Positions 33,126 through 42,353 are shown, numbered from the stretch's first letter. The stretch is 64,000 nucleotides of DNA from DATEOR01 sp035296905 (GCA_035296905.1 DATHAA010000007.1:35368-99367); one strand, 5' to 3'. Numbers and translations are program-made. The notes: generated by a model from the sequence alone, not told the origin.

Positions 33126-33518
33126 CTAGTCCAGAACGGTGAAGAGGGTGAGCTGCATGCCGTCGGGCGCGCGCAGCCGCACATTTCGGTGCTGCCACGG
33201 CGTCACGACCGGGCCGCCCACGCGCTCGGCACCCGCGGTCTCGAGCCGCTCGGCCGCCTCGACCGAGTCCTCCACCTCCAGCGCCAGGCGTACGGGGCCG
33301 GAGCTCGGACGGCCGACCTCGATCTCGTCCACGAAATCGGTCTGGCTTCGCGACAGGACTTCGAGCGTGGCGCGGCCGGCGTCGAGGATCGCGCCGCTCC
33401 CGCCCTCGTTCTCCCACGACTCGACCACCGGCAGCCCGAGTGCGTCGCGATAGAAGCGCAGCGCCTCCTCGTAGTTTTCCGCCGTGACGGCGACGCGCAA
33501 TTCGCGGACTGGGCCCAT
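33126..33518 (-). CDS. VOC family protein
   Basis: 130 residues. It starts MGPVRELRVAVTAENYEEAL and includes RFYRDALGLPVVESW and VGRPSSGPVRLALEVED. It ends PDGMQLTLFTVLD, the VOC last strand with Gln instead of the ligand Glu, so it may not bind metal in the glyoxalase way. Convergent with the preceding VOC gene and divergent from the cystathionine gamma-lyase, with which it shares a 23-base promoter gap. Confidence 0.85.
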   Translation of the reverse strand: MGPVRELRVAVTAENYEEALRFYRDALGLPVVESWENEGGSGAILDAGRATLEVLSRSQTDFVDEIEVGRPSSGPVRLALEVEDSVEAAERLETAGAERVGGPVVTPWQHRNVRLRAPDGMQLTLFTVLD

Positions 33519-33524
33519 GCCGCA

Positions 33525-33530
33525 AGGATA
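33525..33530 (-). promoter_or_regulatory. -10 element for the VOC gene, leaderless type
   Basis: Minus-strand TATCCT lies six bases before the ATG at 33518. It overlaps the divergent -10 at 33529-33534 by two bases. Confidence 0.45.
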
Positions 33531-33534
33531 CGAT
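33529..33534 (+). promoter_or_regulatory. -10 element for cystathionine gamma-lyase, leaderless type
   Basis: TACGAT lies seven bases before the ATG at 33542. Confidence 0.45.
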
Positions 33535-33541
33535 CAGGCCC

Positions 33542-34690
33542 ATGGACTTCGAGACGCGCGCCATCCACGAAGGGCAGGAGCCCGACCCGGCCACCGGGGC
33601 GATCACCACACCGATCTATCAGACCTCCACGTACCTCCAGGAAGCAGTCGGCAAGAACAAAGGCTACGACTACTCGCGCGCGGGAAACCCGACGCGCACC
33701 GCCCTGGAAACCTGCCTCGCCTCGCTCGAGAGTGCCGATCACGGCCTCGCCTTCTCGTCCGGCCTCGGCGCGACGACGACGATCATGCATCTCGTCAGCC
33801 CCGGTGAGCGCATTGTGTGCGTGAACGACGTCTACGGCGGCGTCTACCGCATGTTCTCGCAGGTTTACGAGCCGAAGGGCTACGACTTCAGCTTCCTTTC
33901 CGCCCAGGAGATCGGTGCCAACCTCGCCGACCACCTCGACTCCAAGGCGCGGATCGTCTGGCTCGAGTCGCCCACGAACCCGCTCCTGAACGTGATCGAC
34001 ATCGCGGCCGCGGCGGAGGCCGCCCATGCGGTCGGCGCGCTCGTGGTCGTCGACAACACATTCGCCACGCCGTACCTGCAGCGCCCGCTCGAGCTCGGCG
34101 CCGACATCGTCGTCCATTCGACCACGAAGTACCTCGGCGGACACTCGGACGTGATCGGCGGCTTCGCGGGGACGAACGACCTGACCGTCGCGGAGCGACT
34201 GCGCTTTCTGCAGAAGTCCCTGGGTGCCGTTCCCGGCCCCTTTGACGCCTGGCTCGTTCTCCGCGGCGTGAAGACCCTCGCGGTCCGCATGCGCCAGCAC
34301 TGCGAGAACGCGCGCCGGATCGCCGCGTTCCTCTCCGAGCACGAGGCCGTCGAGCGCGTCTTCTATCCTGGCCTGCCCGACCACCCCGGGCACGACATCG
34401 CGGCGCGGCAGATGGCGGACTTCGGCGGGATGATCTCGTTCCTCGCCGCCTCGGAAGAGGCGGCAGTGCGCCTCGTGGGAGAGACGAAGGTCTGGAAGCT
34501 CGCCGAGAGCCTCGGCGGAGTGGAGAGCCTCATCGAGCAGCCGGCGCAGATGACCCACGCATCGACGGCAAACGCGCCATTCGCTGTGCCCCCGAACCTG
34601 GTCCGGCTCTCGGTGGGAATCGAGTCGGGCGACGACCTCGTCGCCGACCTCGAGCACGCGCTTGCGACGATTGTCGCAAGTCCTTCCTAG
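33542..34690 (+). CDS. Cystathionine gamma-lyase / gamma-synthase (PLP)
   Basis: 382 residues of the Cys/Met metabolism PLP family (fold type I). Seen: TRAIHEGQEPDPATGAI at the start, YSRAGNPTRTALE (about 43-55), the PLP Asp in VVVDNTFATPYLQ, and the Schiff-base Lys in VHSTTKYLGGHSD (about residue 196). Lyase and synthase cannot be told apart by eye. With cystathionine beta-synthase nearby I favour the lyase, which gives cysteine and 2-oxobutyrate. Single-gene promoter; a hairpin lies at its 3' end. Confidence 0.9.
   Translation: MDFETRAIHEGQEPDPATGAITTPIYQTSTYLQEAVGKNKGYDYSRAGNPTRTALETCLASLESADHGLAFSSGLGATTTIMHLVSPGERIVCVNDVYGGVYRMFSQVYEPKGYDFSFLSAQEIGANLADHLDSKARIVWLESPTNPLLNVIDIAAAAEAAHAVGALVVVDNTFATPYLQRPLELGADIVVHSTTKYLGGHSDVIGGFAGTNDLTVAERLRFLQKSLGAVPGPFDAWLVLRGVKTLAVRMRQHCENARRIAAFLSEHEAVERVFYPGLPDHPGHDIAARQMADFGGMISFLAASEEAAVRLVGETKVWKLAESLGGVESLIEQPAQMTHASTANAPFAVPPNLVRLSVGIESGDDLVADLEHALATIVASPS
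34661..34680. terminator. Inverted repeat at the end of the gamma-lyase gene
   Basis: CTTGCGAC, loop GATT, GTCGCAAG: a perfect 8-bp stem inside the last codons, followed by a pyrimidine-rich stretch. It could be a terminator or an operator for the peptidase promoter (TACAAT at 34699-34704). Confidence 0.35.
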
Positions 34691-34713
34691 CTCCTCTTTA
34701 CAATTCGGGGCAG

Positions 34714-35394
34714 ATGAACGACTGGGGCCTCTACATCCTGCTGCTCGTCCCGACCCTCGTCATCGGCCTCGCTGTGCAGTGGTGGCTCCGGAAGACTTTC
34801 GACCGCTACTCGCACATCCAGCTCCTTTCTGGCATGACGGGCGCCGAGGTGGCGCGGCAGATCCTCGACCGAAACGGGCTCGAGGAGGTGCCTGTCGACC
34901 GCTCCGACACGGGCGCGCTCTCCGACAACTACGACCCGCGCAAGAAGGCGTTGCACTTGTCCCCGCCGGTCTACGACCCGAAGACGGTCGCGGCGGCGGC
35001 CGTGGCAGCCCACGAGAGCGGCCACGCGCTGCAGCACCAGGCGGGCTATGCGGCCTTGCGCTTGCGGAGCGCGATGTTTCCCGTGGTAGCGATCGCCTCG
35101 AACACGTGGATCTGGCTGCTCATGGCCGGCGTGCTCTTGAACGCGCTGAACCTGATCACGATCGCGATCCTCATCTATGCGGTCGCCGTCCTCTTCCACA
35201 TCGTCACGCTGCCGGTGGAGTTCAACGCCTCCAAGCGGGCCGGCCAGCAGCTCACGACGCTCGGCCTCGTCACCGCTGACGAGTCGGCCGGAGTCCGGAA
35301 GGTGCTCACTGCGGCCGCACTCACGTACGTCGCCGGCGCGCTCGCCGCGCTGACGCAACTTCTCTACTTCGTTCTCGCCTACCTGCGGGACTAG
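34714..35394 (+). CDS. Neutral zinc metallopeptidase, YugP-like membrane protease
   Basis: 226 residues. An N-terminal membrane anchor (YILLLVPTLVIGLAVQWW) is followed by the zinc motif HESGHALQH (about residues 100-108). The third ligand Glu is in LPVEFNASKRA after two more helices (VVAIASNTWIWLLMAG and ITIAILIYAVAVLF), and there is a C-terminal helix. It matches the YugP/Zn_peptidase_2 family, whose substrates are unknown. TACAAT lies nine bases before the ATG, so it may have its own near-leaderless promoter. Confidence 0.9.
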   Translation: MNDWGLYILLLVPTLVIGLAVQWWLRKTFDRYSHIQLLSGMTGAEVARQILDRNGLEEVPVDRSDTGALSDNYDPRKKALHLSPPVYDPKTVAAAAVAAHESGHALQHQAGYAALRLRSAMFPVVAIASNTWIWLLMAGVLLNALNLITIAILIYAVAVLFHIVTLPVEFNASKRAGQQLTTLGLVTADESAGVRKVLTAAALTYVAGALAALTQLLYFVLAYLRD

Positions 35395-35403
35395 CCAGCC
35401 CGG

Positions 35404-36444
35404 CTAAGCCGCAGCAACGGCGCCTTCGAGCGCCTTCTCGTAGGCCGCTTCGTAATCGCGGACCATCCGCTCGGAGGAGAAGCGCTCCTCGACGTAGCGC
35501 CGGCAATCCATCGGGTCGAGCGCGGCGGCCCTCTCGATCACGCCGGGCATCTCCATGTAGTCGTCGACGACGATGCCCGTGCGGCCGTCGTCGATCACCT
35601 CGGGCACGGCGCCCCAGCGCGTTGCGACCACAGGGGTCCCACACGCCATCGACTCGATCATGACGAGGCCAAACGGCTCCTCCCATTCGATGGGGAAGAG
35701 GGTCACGCGCGCGTTCTGGAGGAGGTCCACCTTCTTCGCGTGGTCGACCTCGCCGAGGTACTCGATGCCCCAGCCGAGGTTCGGCCGCACGTGCTCCTCG
35801 AAGTACTCCTTCTCGGCCCGGTCCTGCATCTTCCCAGCAATGAGGAGCGGGATATCGGCCTCCTTCGCCACCTCGATCGCCCGGTGGCAGCCCTTTTCCG
35901 CGCTCCCACGCCCGAGGAAGAGGAGGTAGTCGCCCTTGTGCGGGTGGACTGGGTAGACGTCGAGCTCGAGCGCGTTCGGGCAGTTGGCCACCCAGTTCAG
36001 GTCCGGGAGCGGCTTGCGCTGGTTCATGGAGAGGGAGATGAGCCCGACCTCAGGGCAGACCTTGGAGAGCGACGTGTAGAGGAGCCCCGGCTCCCCACCG
36101 AGCGGCCCGTGCACGGTATGGACGACCGGCGTGTCCACGACTCCGCCGAACATGGCGCCGAGCGGCCCGCTGTGATCGTTGATGACGTCGAAGTCCCCGG
36201 CCCGCTCGAAGCACGAAAGCGCATGGCGGAGCTCTACCTGCGTGTTGCCGATCATCTCGGACGGCGCCTCGTCGTAGATCGCAACGAGCTCGGCCTGTGT
36301 GCTCGAGTCCCCGGAGGCGAAGAGCGTCACCTCGTGCCCTGCGCGGACGAGCCCCTCGGAGAGAAGCGAGACGATCCACTCGATCCCGCCGTAGCGAGTC
36401 GGCGGCACCGGGAACCACACCGGGCTGAGAACAGCGATTTTCAT
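35404..36444 (-). CDS. Glycosyltransferase family 4
   Basis: 346 residues, GT-B fold. The N-terminal acceptor domain starts MKIAVLSPVWFPVPPTRYGG; the C-terminal donor domain has FLGRGSAEKGCHRAIEVA and the E-x7-E motif EPFGLVMIESMACGTPVV (about 263-280) that holds a nucleotide sugar. Acceptor and sugar are unknown. The ATG at 36444 makes a 4-base overlap with the stop of the glucosidase gene, so they form one operon (SDR, glucosidase, transferase). The set suggests a storage or compatible-solute glucan/glucoside pathway (inference). Confidence 0.93.
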   Translation of the reverse strand: MKIAVLSPVWFPVPPTRYGGIEWIVSLLSEGLVRAGHEVTLFASGDSSTQAELVAIYDEAPSEMIGNTQVELRHALSCFERAGDFDVINDHSGPLGAMFGGVVDTPVVHTVHGPLGGEPGLLYTSLSKVCPEVGLISLSMNQRKPLPDLNWVANCPNALELDVYPVHPHKGDYLLFLGRGSAEKGCHRAIEVAKEADIPLLIAGKMQDRAEKEYFEEHVRPNLGWGIEYLGEVDHAKKVDLLQNARVTLFPIEWEEPFGLVMIESMACGTPVVATRWGAVPEVIDDGRTGIVVDDYMEMPGVIERAAALDPMDCRRYVEERFSSERMVRDYEAAYEKALEGAVAAA

Positions 36445-38504
36445 TGGGATTCCTCCACCTCTATATGCCCGTTCTCGAGACGAACGTCCCAACTGCGCTC
36501 GAAGGCGCGCACGCCCGAGAGCGTCAGAGTTCCGAGCCAGGCGGGCAACTCCTGCGGAGCGACGGAGACGAGCGCCTTCCTTCCGGGATCCGGCCGAAGG
36601 CCGAGCAGGAGGTGGAGAAGGAGCACCGGCGTTCCCGCAGCCCACGCCTGCGGCCGGGCGGCGGTCGGGTAGGCGATCGGAAACGGCGTCGCCGCGCGGG
36701 AGAAACCCGCGAATACCTCCGGCAGCTGATTGGCGAAGTGACCTGCCGCGCTGAGCATGCGCCGGGCAATGCGGTGCGTTTCCGACCAGCGATCGTAGCG
36801 GGCGAGCCCCCAGGCGATCAGGGAGTTGTCGTGCGGCCAGACGGTGCCGTTGTGGTACGAAAGCGGGTTGAAGGCCACGTCCCCCGAGGACATCGTCCTC
36901 ACTCCCCAGCCCGACCAGAGCTCCTCGCCCATGAGCTGGTCGACGATCGCATCGGCGCGTCCAGCCGGGACGATGCCGCTCCACAACAGGTGGCCGACGT
37001 TCGAGGTCAACGAGTCGACCTTGGCCTTCTGCCCGTCGAGCGCGAGCGCGTAGTACCCGCCGCGCGCCTCGCACCAGAACGCATCGTCGAAGCGCTTCTG
37101 GAGGTCGGCCGCCTCGGTCTCGAGTCGGTCCGCGAGCGCCGTGTCTCCCCAGACATCCCGGGCGAGCTCCGCCGCGCGCTGCTTGGCGTCATAGACGTAG
37201 CCCTGCACCTCGCACGGCGCGATCGGCGCCTCCGCCAGCCGCCCGTCGTGGAACCGCTGCGAGTCGCCGGAATCCTTCCAGGACTGGTTCACGAGCCCTC
37301 GCTCCGAGCGGCGCCTGTACTCGACGAAACCGTCCCCGTCGAGGTCGCCGAACTCGTCGATCCACCCGAGCGCGCGCATCGCCGGCTCCCGGAGATCGCG
37401 GACGAGCGCCGCGTCGCCGGTCCAGCGCCAGACCTCCGACAGAAGGATGAGATAGAGCGGCGTCGCGTCGACCGTGCCGTAGTAGCGCGGGAACCACGCG
37501 TCGGCGCCTTTGCCGTGGCGCACCTCGTGGACGATCTTGCCGGGCTCGGCGTCGATGGCCGGGTTGTCTTCGGTCGCCTGGAGGGCGGCGAGGACACGGA
37601 GCGCGTTGCTCGCAAGCTCCGGGCCGAAAAGCAGGGTCTGCAGGCACGTGATCAGCGTGTCGCGGCCGAACACCGTCATGAACCACGGCATGCCGGCCGC
37701 AGGGAGCTGACCGGGGACGCGCGGGTCCTCGTCCATCCTGAGCGACGCAAGATCGGCGACGGATTGCGCGAAGGTGCCGCCGAGCTGCTCCCACGACGCG
37801 CGGAGATGCGGCACGGAGAGATGCCACGCCGAGAGCGAGGAGCGCACGCGCGAGAGCTCGTCGCCGAAATTCCGCTCCGCCTGGGCGACCGCGAGCCGGA
37901 CGCCGTCTGCCGAAGGGATGACGTCGGCGCGCAGCCGCCACTCCTCCCGGGGCTCGAGCGCGATGGAGTAGCGAACGCTGCTCCCGTTCACCTCGCCGGG
38001 CTGTGAGAAGAGCACCTGCGTGAGACGCTTGGGCCCGTCCACGAAGATGAACTGGTTCCCCTCTGCGTCGAACTCACCGGTAGCGAGGCCAGGGAGCGGG
38101 GACGCGCTGTCCGGATGTCCGAGCGCAAAGTCGTGCTCCTTGACCGCGAAGATGTCCGCAAAGTCCGTGCCGACCTCGAGCGCGAGCTCGAACTCGACCG
38201 GGTGCTGCCCATGGTTGACGACGATGATGTGCTCCTGCATGGCATCGCCGATGAAGCGGTCCCGTCCGATCGAGAGCACGTCCTGCTCGAGTCCTCCCGC
38301 AATCGGGTTGCGGAGAAAGAACGCGGCCGAGAAGTACTCGACCTTGTCCGACGAGAGCCGCAGCGGGCGCTGCCCGTTGATCGTGAGAATCCAGCGCGAG
38401 AGAAAGCGCGTGTCGTCGGCGAAGAAGCCCATCACGGGGTCGGCGATGTCGCCGCGCTCGTCCGAGACGCAGAACGTCGACCCCTCCAGAATCGTGAGAG
38501 CCAC
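36441..38504 (-). CDS. Amylo-alpha-1,6-glucosidase / glycogen-debranching-like protein
   Basis: 687 residues. The N-terminal beta-sandwich (GDE_N_bis type; VMGFFADDTRFLSRWILTI, about 22-40) is followed by an (alpha/alpha)6 toroid with MPWFMTVFGRDTLITCLQTL, the DLDGDGFVEYRRR segment and WPHDNSLIAWGLARY. It belongs to the debranching-like glucosidases next to GT4 genes. The substrate is probably a short alpha-glucan or glucosylglycerate-type compound, not proven. The start is a GTG at 38504, overlapping the SDR stop by one base. Confidence 0.88.
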   Translation of the reverse strand: MALTILEGSTFCVSDERGDIADPVMGFFADDTRFLSRWILTINGQRPLRLSSDKVEYFSAAFFLRNPIAGGLEQDVLSIGRDRFIGDAMQEHIIVVNHGQHPVEFELALEVGTDFADIFAVKEHDFALGHPDSASPLPGLATGEFDAEGNQFIFVDGPKRLTQVLFSQPGEVNGSSVRYSIALEPREEWRLRADVIPSADGVRLAVAQAERNFGDELSRVRSSLSAWHLSVPHLRASWEQLGGTFAQSVADLASLRMDEDPRVPGQLPAAGMPWFMTVFGRDTLITCLQTLLFGPELASNALRVLAALQATEDNPAIDAEPGKIVHEVRHGKGADAWFPRYYGTVDATPLYLILLSEVWRWTGDAALVRDLREPAMRALGWIDEFGDLDGDGFVEYRRRSERGLVNQSWKDSGDSQRFHDGRLAEAPIAPCEVQGYVYDAKQRAAELARDVWGDTALADRLETEAADLQKRFDDAFWCEARGGYYALALDGQKAKVDSLTSNVGHLLWSGIVPAGRADAIVDQLMGEELWSGWGVRTMSSGDVAFNPLSYHNGTVWPHDNSLIAWGLARYDRWSETHRIARRMLSAAGHFANQLPEVFAGFSRAATPFPIAYPTAARPQAWAAGTPVLLLHLLLGLRPDPGRKALVSVAPQELPAWLGTLTLSGVRAFERSWDVRLENGHIEVEESQ

Positions 38505-39262
38505 TACCTGCGGACGATTGCGTCCTGGCTTGCCTGCTGGAGGGGTTTGATGACCATCTCGTCGACGACCATGTAGTCGGGTCGGGTCAGGGCGAAGAGG
38601 ATGCAGTCGGCAACGTCGGCGGGGGTCAGGTAGTCCACTCCGTGGTAGACGGAGTCCTTGCGCTCCTGGTCGCCCCCGAAGCGCACGTCGGAGAACTCCG
38701 TGTCCCCCACCATGCCCGGGTCGACCGTCGAGACCTTGATGCGCCCGACGAGCTCCTTCCGCATCACCTGCGTGAGCGCGAGCACGGCGGTCTTCGAGCC
38801 GACGTACATTCCGCCCTGCGGGTAGGCCTCCCGCCCCGCCCACGAGCCGAGGTTGACGATGTGCCCGCGCCCGTCCTCCATATGCGGGAGAACGAGGCGA
38901 GTCATCCGCATGAGCCCGAGCACGTTGGTCTCGAGCATCCGGCGGTCGTCCTCGTCATTCGACTCCTCGACGGAGGTGCGCCCGAGGGCGAGTCCGGCAT
39001 TGTTAATCAAGATGTCGAGCCGAGAAAACCGGCTCGCCATCTTGGAGACAAATTCCTCGCAGCTCTGAGCGTCCGTGACGTCGAGTGGCGCGATCTCGTG
39101 GCCCTCTCCGGGAAGATCCGCGACGAGCTCTTCGAGCCGGTCCGTCCGTCGCGCGCCAAGGGCGAGGCGGGCGCCGGCGGCGGCGAGCGCGCGCGCGGTC
39201 TCGGCCCCGATGCCACTCGAGGCGCCCGTGACGACGGCTGTCCGATCCTTCAGATCCGGCAC
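38504..39262 (-). CDS. Short-chain dehydrogenase/reductase
   Basis: 252 residues, classical SDR. Seen: the cofactor loop TGASSGIGAETARAL (about 12-26), NNAG (about 87-90), the catalytic Ser in LGSWAGR and YVGSK (Tyr and Lys, about 154-158), and PGMV. ARRTDRLEELV after strand 2 suggests NADP preference. The substrate is unknown; members of the YdfG/serine-dehydrogenase-like group look closest. The GTG start at 39262 fits TAGGCT plus six bases. First gene of the operon with the glucosidase and glycosyltransferase. Confidence 0.92.
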   Translation of the reverse strand: MPDLKDRTAVVTGASSGIGAETARALAAAGARLALGARRTDRLEELVADLPGEGHEIAPLDVTDAQSCEEFVSKMASRFSRLDILINNAGLALGRTSVEESNDEDDRRMLETNVLGLMRMTRLVLPHMEDGRGHIVNLGSWAGREAYPQGGMYVGSKTAVLALTQVMRKELVGRIKVSTVDPGMVGDTEFSDVRFGGDQERKDSVYHGVDYLTPADVADCILFALTRPDYMVVDEMVIKPLQQASQDAIVRR

Positions 39263-39268
39263 GTGCGG

Positions 39269-39274
39269 AGCCTA
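39269..39274 (-). promoter_or_regulatory. -10 element for the SDR operon, leaderless type
   Basis: Minus-strand TAGGCT lies six bases before the GTG at 39262. Confidence 0.45.
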
Positions 39275-39279
39275 CAGAG

Positions 39280-39516
39280 CTACTTGCCGACCGTGGCGTC
39301 CACCAGCGTGGAGAGCTCCGCGCCCCCACGGCCGTGGGCGAGTCCGACCAGATAGCAGAGGAGCGGAGCGTTGATCCGCTCGCCGCTCGAGTGCGCCGCG
39401 AGCCGGGCGAGCTCGAGCAACTCCTCGACGTCGGCCTGGGAGAGCTCGAGGCTCTCCGGGCTCTCGCCGGACGCCGCGGCCAGGCGATCGCGCGCCTCAC
39501 GGAGCCATTCGTCCAC
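39280..39516 (-). CDS. Small helical protein, DUF6457-like
   Basis: 78 residues from a GTG at 39516. A compact all-alpha product: DEWLREARDRLAAA at the start, a middle helix DVEELLELARLAAHSSGE and a hydrophobic end APLLCYLVGLAHGRGGAEL. The pattern of a small helical protein with R/H-rich ends fits the actinobacterial DUF6457 family (from memory). Function unknown. Divergent from the transhydrogenase operon; the two promoters overlap. Confidence 0.75.
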   Translation of the reverse strand: MDEWLREARDRLAAASGESPESLELSQADVEELLELARLAAHSSGERINAPLLCYLVGLAHGRGGAELSTLVDATVGK

Positions 39517-39522
39517 ACTCGC

Positions 39523-39528
39523 ACCTTA
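39523..39528 (-). promoter_or_regulatory. -10 element for the small helical protein gene, leaderless type
   Basis: Minus-strand TAAGGT lies six bases before the GTG at 39516. It overlaps TAGACT (39527-39532, + strand), which stands nine bases before pntAA. Confidence 0.4.
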
Positions 39529-39541
39529 GACTGCGCGCGGC

Positions 39542-40651
39542 ATGAAGGTCGGCGTCCCCAAGGAGACCGCTTCTGGCGAGCGGCGAGTCGCCCTCGTGCC
39601 CGATTCGATCAAGCGTCTCGCCGAGGCAGGCGTCGAGGTCCTCGTCGAGGCGGGTGCAGGAGCGGCAGCCGGATTCCTCGACGAGGCCTACGAGGAGAGC
39701 GGCGCGCAAATCGTGGGGGACGCGTTCTCCGGAGTCGACGCGGTGGCGAAGGTGCAACAGCCGTCCGACGGCGAGGTGGCCAGGCTCGGGGACGGGCAGA
39801 TCCTGATCGCCTTCCTGCAGCCGCTCGTCAACGGCGACCTCGTGCGCGCGCTCGCCGAGCGGCGCGTCACGGCCTTCTCGATGGACTCGATCCCGCGCAT
39901 CACCCGCGCGCAGCCGATGGACGCGCTCTCCTCCCAGAGCACGGTCTCGGGCTACAAGGGAACGCTGATCGCGGCCGACCACCTGCCGAAGTTCATGCCG
40001 ATGCTCACCACCGCTGCCGGGACGATCCCGCCGGCGCGCATCCTCGTGCTCGGAGCGGGCGTCGCCGGCCTGCAGGCGATCGCGACCGCGCGGCGGCTCG
40101 GCGCCGTCGTCTCGGCCTTCGACGTGCGTCCCGCCGTGAAAGAGCAGGTGGAGAGCCTCGGCGCCACGTTCCTCGAGCTGGACGTCGAGGGCGCGGAGGG
40201 TCAGGGCGGCTACGCGGTCGCGCTCTCGGACGACCAGCACGAGCGAGAGCAGGAGCTGATCGCCCGCCACGTTGCCGAGTCGGACGCGGTCATCACGACC
40301 GCCCTTATCCCCGGCCGGGAGGCACCCGTCCTCATCACGGCCGACGCGGCTCGGGGGATGCGGCCGGGCTCCGTGATCGTCGACCTCGCCGCCGAGGCGG
40401 GCGGGAACTGCGAGCTCACGAAGCCCGGCGAGACCGTCGTCGAGAACGGCGTCACCCTCGTCGGCGAGCTCAACCTGCCGAGCTCGATGCCGCTGCACGC
40501 GAGCCAGATGTACTCCCGCAACGTGTGGACGTTCCTGAACCACCTCCTCGGAGGCGGCTCGGAGCTTACGCTCGACTTCGACGACGAGATCACGCGCGAG
40601 ACGTGCGTGACCCACGAGGGGCGCGTGCTGAAGGAGCCGGTTGCGGCATGA
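39542..40651 (+). CDS. pntAA: NAD(P) transhydrogenase subunit alpha part 1 (soluble domain I)
   Basis: 369 residues, the NAD(H)-binding domain I. It starts MKVGVPKETASGERRVALVP (alanine dehydrogenase/PNT N-terminal domain) and has the Rossmann loop VLGAGVAGLQAIATARRLGA (about 169-188), the mobile loop region and RPGSVIVDLAAEAGGNCELT (about 276-295). Split three-gene form (AA, AB, B), as in Rhodospirillum and many actinobacteria. Its stop overlaps the pntAB start by 4 bases. Confidence 0.95.
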   Translation: MKVGVPKETASGERRVALVPDSIKRLAEAGVEVLVEAGAGAAAGFLDEAYEESGAQIVGDAFSGVDAVAKVQQPSDGEVARLGDGQILIAFLQPLVNGDLVRALAERRVTAFSMDSIPRITRAQPMDALSSQSTVSGYKGTLIAADHLPKFMPMLTTAAGTIPPARILVLGAGVAGLQAIATARRLGAVVSAFDVRPAVKEQVESLGATFLELDVEGAEGQGGYAVALSDDQHEREQELIARHVAESDAVITTALIPGREAPVLITADAARGMRPGSVIVDLAAEAGGNCELTKPGETVVENGVTLVGELNLPSSMPLHASQMYSRNVWTFLNHLLGGGSELTLDFDDEITRETCVTHEGRVLKEPVAA

Positions 40652-40950
40652 GCATGACGCTCCTCAACAGCATCACCGTCTTTGTCCTCGCGGTCTTCAT
40701 CGGCATCGAGATCATCTCGAAGGTCCCGACCATGCTGCACACTCCGCTCATGTCGGGGACGAACGCGATCCACGGCATCGTGCTCGTCGGGGCGATGCTC
40801 ATTGCGGGCTCGGCCGACTCCGACCTCGAGAAGGCACTCGCTTTCGTCGCGGTCGTCTTCGCGACGATCAACGTCGTCGGTGGCTTCCTCGTCACCGACC
40901 GCATGCTCGAGATGTTCAAGCGCAAGCCGTCCAAGCCCGAATCCGAATGA
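40648..40950 (+). CDS. pntAB: NAD(P) transhydrogenase subunit alpha part 2 (membrane)
   Basis: 100 residues with three membrane helices (NSITVFVLAVFIGIEIISKV; AIHGIVLVGAMLIAG; AFVAVVFATINVVGGFLV) and a basic C-terminus FKRKPSKPESE. It forms part of the proton channel together with PntB. VPTMLHTPLMSGTNAIHGI is the conserved loop after helix 1. Overlaps pntAA and pntB by 4 bases each. Confidence 0.95.
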   Translation: MSMTLLNSITVFVLAVFIGIEIISKVPTMLHTPLMSGTNAIHGIVLVGAMLIAGSADSDLEKALAFVAVVFATINVVGGFLVTDRMLEMFKRKPSKPESE

Positions 40951-42353
40951 CGGTCCTCGCGTTGTCGCAGACGGCGATCAACTTCACCTACCTCGTCGCC
41001 GCGGTCCTCCTCATCGTCGGGATCCGCCGGCTCTCCTCGCCGCCGACCGCGCGGTCGGGCAACTGGATCGCGGCGGTCGGGATGGGGATCGCGATCTTCT
41101 TCACGTTCCTCGACGAGGACATCACGAGCTACTGGCTGATCCTCGTCGGCATGGCCATCGGGACCGTGATCGGGGCCATCTCGGCGCGCCTTGTGAAGAT
41201 GACCGCGATGCCGCAGATGGTGGCGCTCTTCAACGGCGTCGGCGGCGGCGCGGCGGCGCTCATCGCGGCCGCAGAATTCCACCGGATCGCGCCCGCGGCG
41301 GGCCACCTCTCGGGTGACTCGGTCGGCGCCATGCTCTTCTCGGCGCTGATCGGCTCGATCTCCTTCTCGGGCAGCCTGGTCGCGTTCGGCAAGCTCCAGG
41401 AAATCCTGCCGGGCCGGCCGATCACCTATACGGGCCAGCAGATCGTTAACGCTCTCCTCTTCGTCGCGCTGCTCGGGCTCGGAGTGCTCGCAGGCTCGAC
41501 CGAGCAGGGGATCTGGATGGTGCTGCTCCTCCTGGGGGCTCTCCTCTTCGGCGTCTTGCTCGTCCTTCCGATCGGCGGCGCCGACATGCCGGTCGTCATC
41601 TCGCTCCTGAACGCGTTCACGGGTCTCGCGGCCGCCTCGGCCGGCTTCGTGCTCGAGAACACGGCGCTGATCATCGGCGGCACGCTCGTCGGCGCCTCGG
41701 GCACGCTGCTCACCGTCCTCATGGGCCGGGCCATGAACCGCTCGATCGCCAACGTCCTTTTCGGCGCGTTCGGGGCGGCCCCGGCCGGAGGCGCCGCGGC
41801 AGCGGCCTCGACGGACGGGAAGTCCTACCGCGAGGTGACCGCCGACGACACGGCCGTCATGCTCGCCTACGCGCAGCGCGTCGTCGTCGTGCCCGGCTAC
41901 GGCCTCGCGGTCGCGCAGGCCCAACACGCGGTGCGGGAGCTCGCCGACCTCCTCGAAGCGCGCGGCGTCGACGTCAAGTACGCGATCCACCCCGTCGCGG
42001 GCCGCATGCCGGGACACATGAACGTCCTCCTCGCGGAGGCGCAGGTGCCTTACCCGCAGCTCTACGACATGGACGACATCAACCCGGAGTTCCCTCGAAC
42101 CGACGTCGCTCTCGTCATCGGCGCGAACGACGTCACGAACCCCGCCGCGCGCGACAACCCCGAGAGCCCGCTCTACGGCATGCCGATCCTGAACGTCGAC
42201 CAGGCGGCGAACGTCGTCATCCTCAAGCGGAGCATGAGCCCGGGGTTCGCCGGGATCGACAACGACCTCTTCTACGAGGGGAACTCGGCGATGCTCTTCG
42301 GAGACGCGAAGTCGTCCGTCGAGAAGCTCGTCGCCGCGGTCAAAGCAGCGTAA
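40947..42353 (+). CDS. pntB: NAD(P) transhydrogenase subunit beta
   Basis: 468 residues: about nine membrane helices (1-270) and then the NADP(H)-binding domain III (about 290-468), with VPGYGLAVAQAQH and the GxGxxA/V-type loop, KYAIHPVAGRMPGHMNVLLA and the C-terminal KRSMSPGFAGIDNDLFY. With the two alpha parts it couples hydride transfer from NADH to NADP+ to proton entry, supplying NADPH. The ATG at 40947 overlaps the pntAB stop. Convergent with the MOSC gene, overlapping by 14 bases. Confidence 0.95.
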   Translation: MTVLALSQTAINFTYLVAAVLLIVGIRRLSSPPTARSGNWIAAVGMGIAIFFTFLDEDITSYWLILVGMAIGTVIGAISARLVKMTAMPQMVALFNGVGGGAAALIAAAEFHRIAPAAGHLSGDSVGAMLFSALIGSISFSGSLVAFGKLQEILPGRPITYTGQQIVNALLFVALLGLGVLAGSTEQGIWMVLLLLGALLFGVLLVLPIGGADMPVVISLLNAFTGLAAASAGFVLENTALIIGGTLVGASGTLLTVLMGRAMNRSIANVLFGAFGAAPAGGAAAAASTDGKSYREVTADDTAVMLAYAQRVVVVPGYGLAVAQAQHAVRELADLLEARGVDVKYAIHPVAGRMPGHMNVLLAEAQVPYPQLYDMDDINPEFPRTDVALVIGANDVTNPAARDNPESPLYGMPILNVDQAANVVILKRSMSPGFAGIDNDLFYEGNSAMLFGDAKSSVEKLVAAVKAA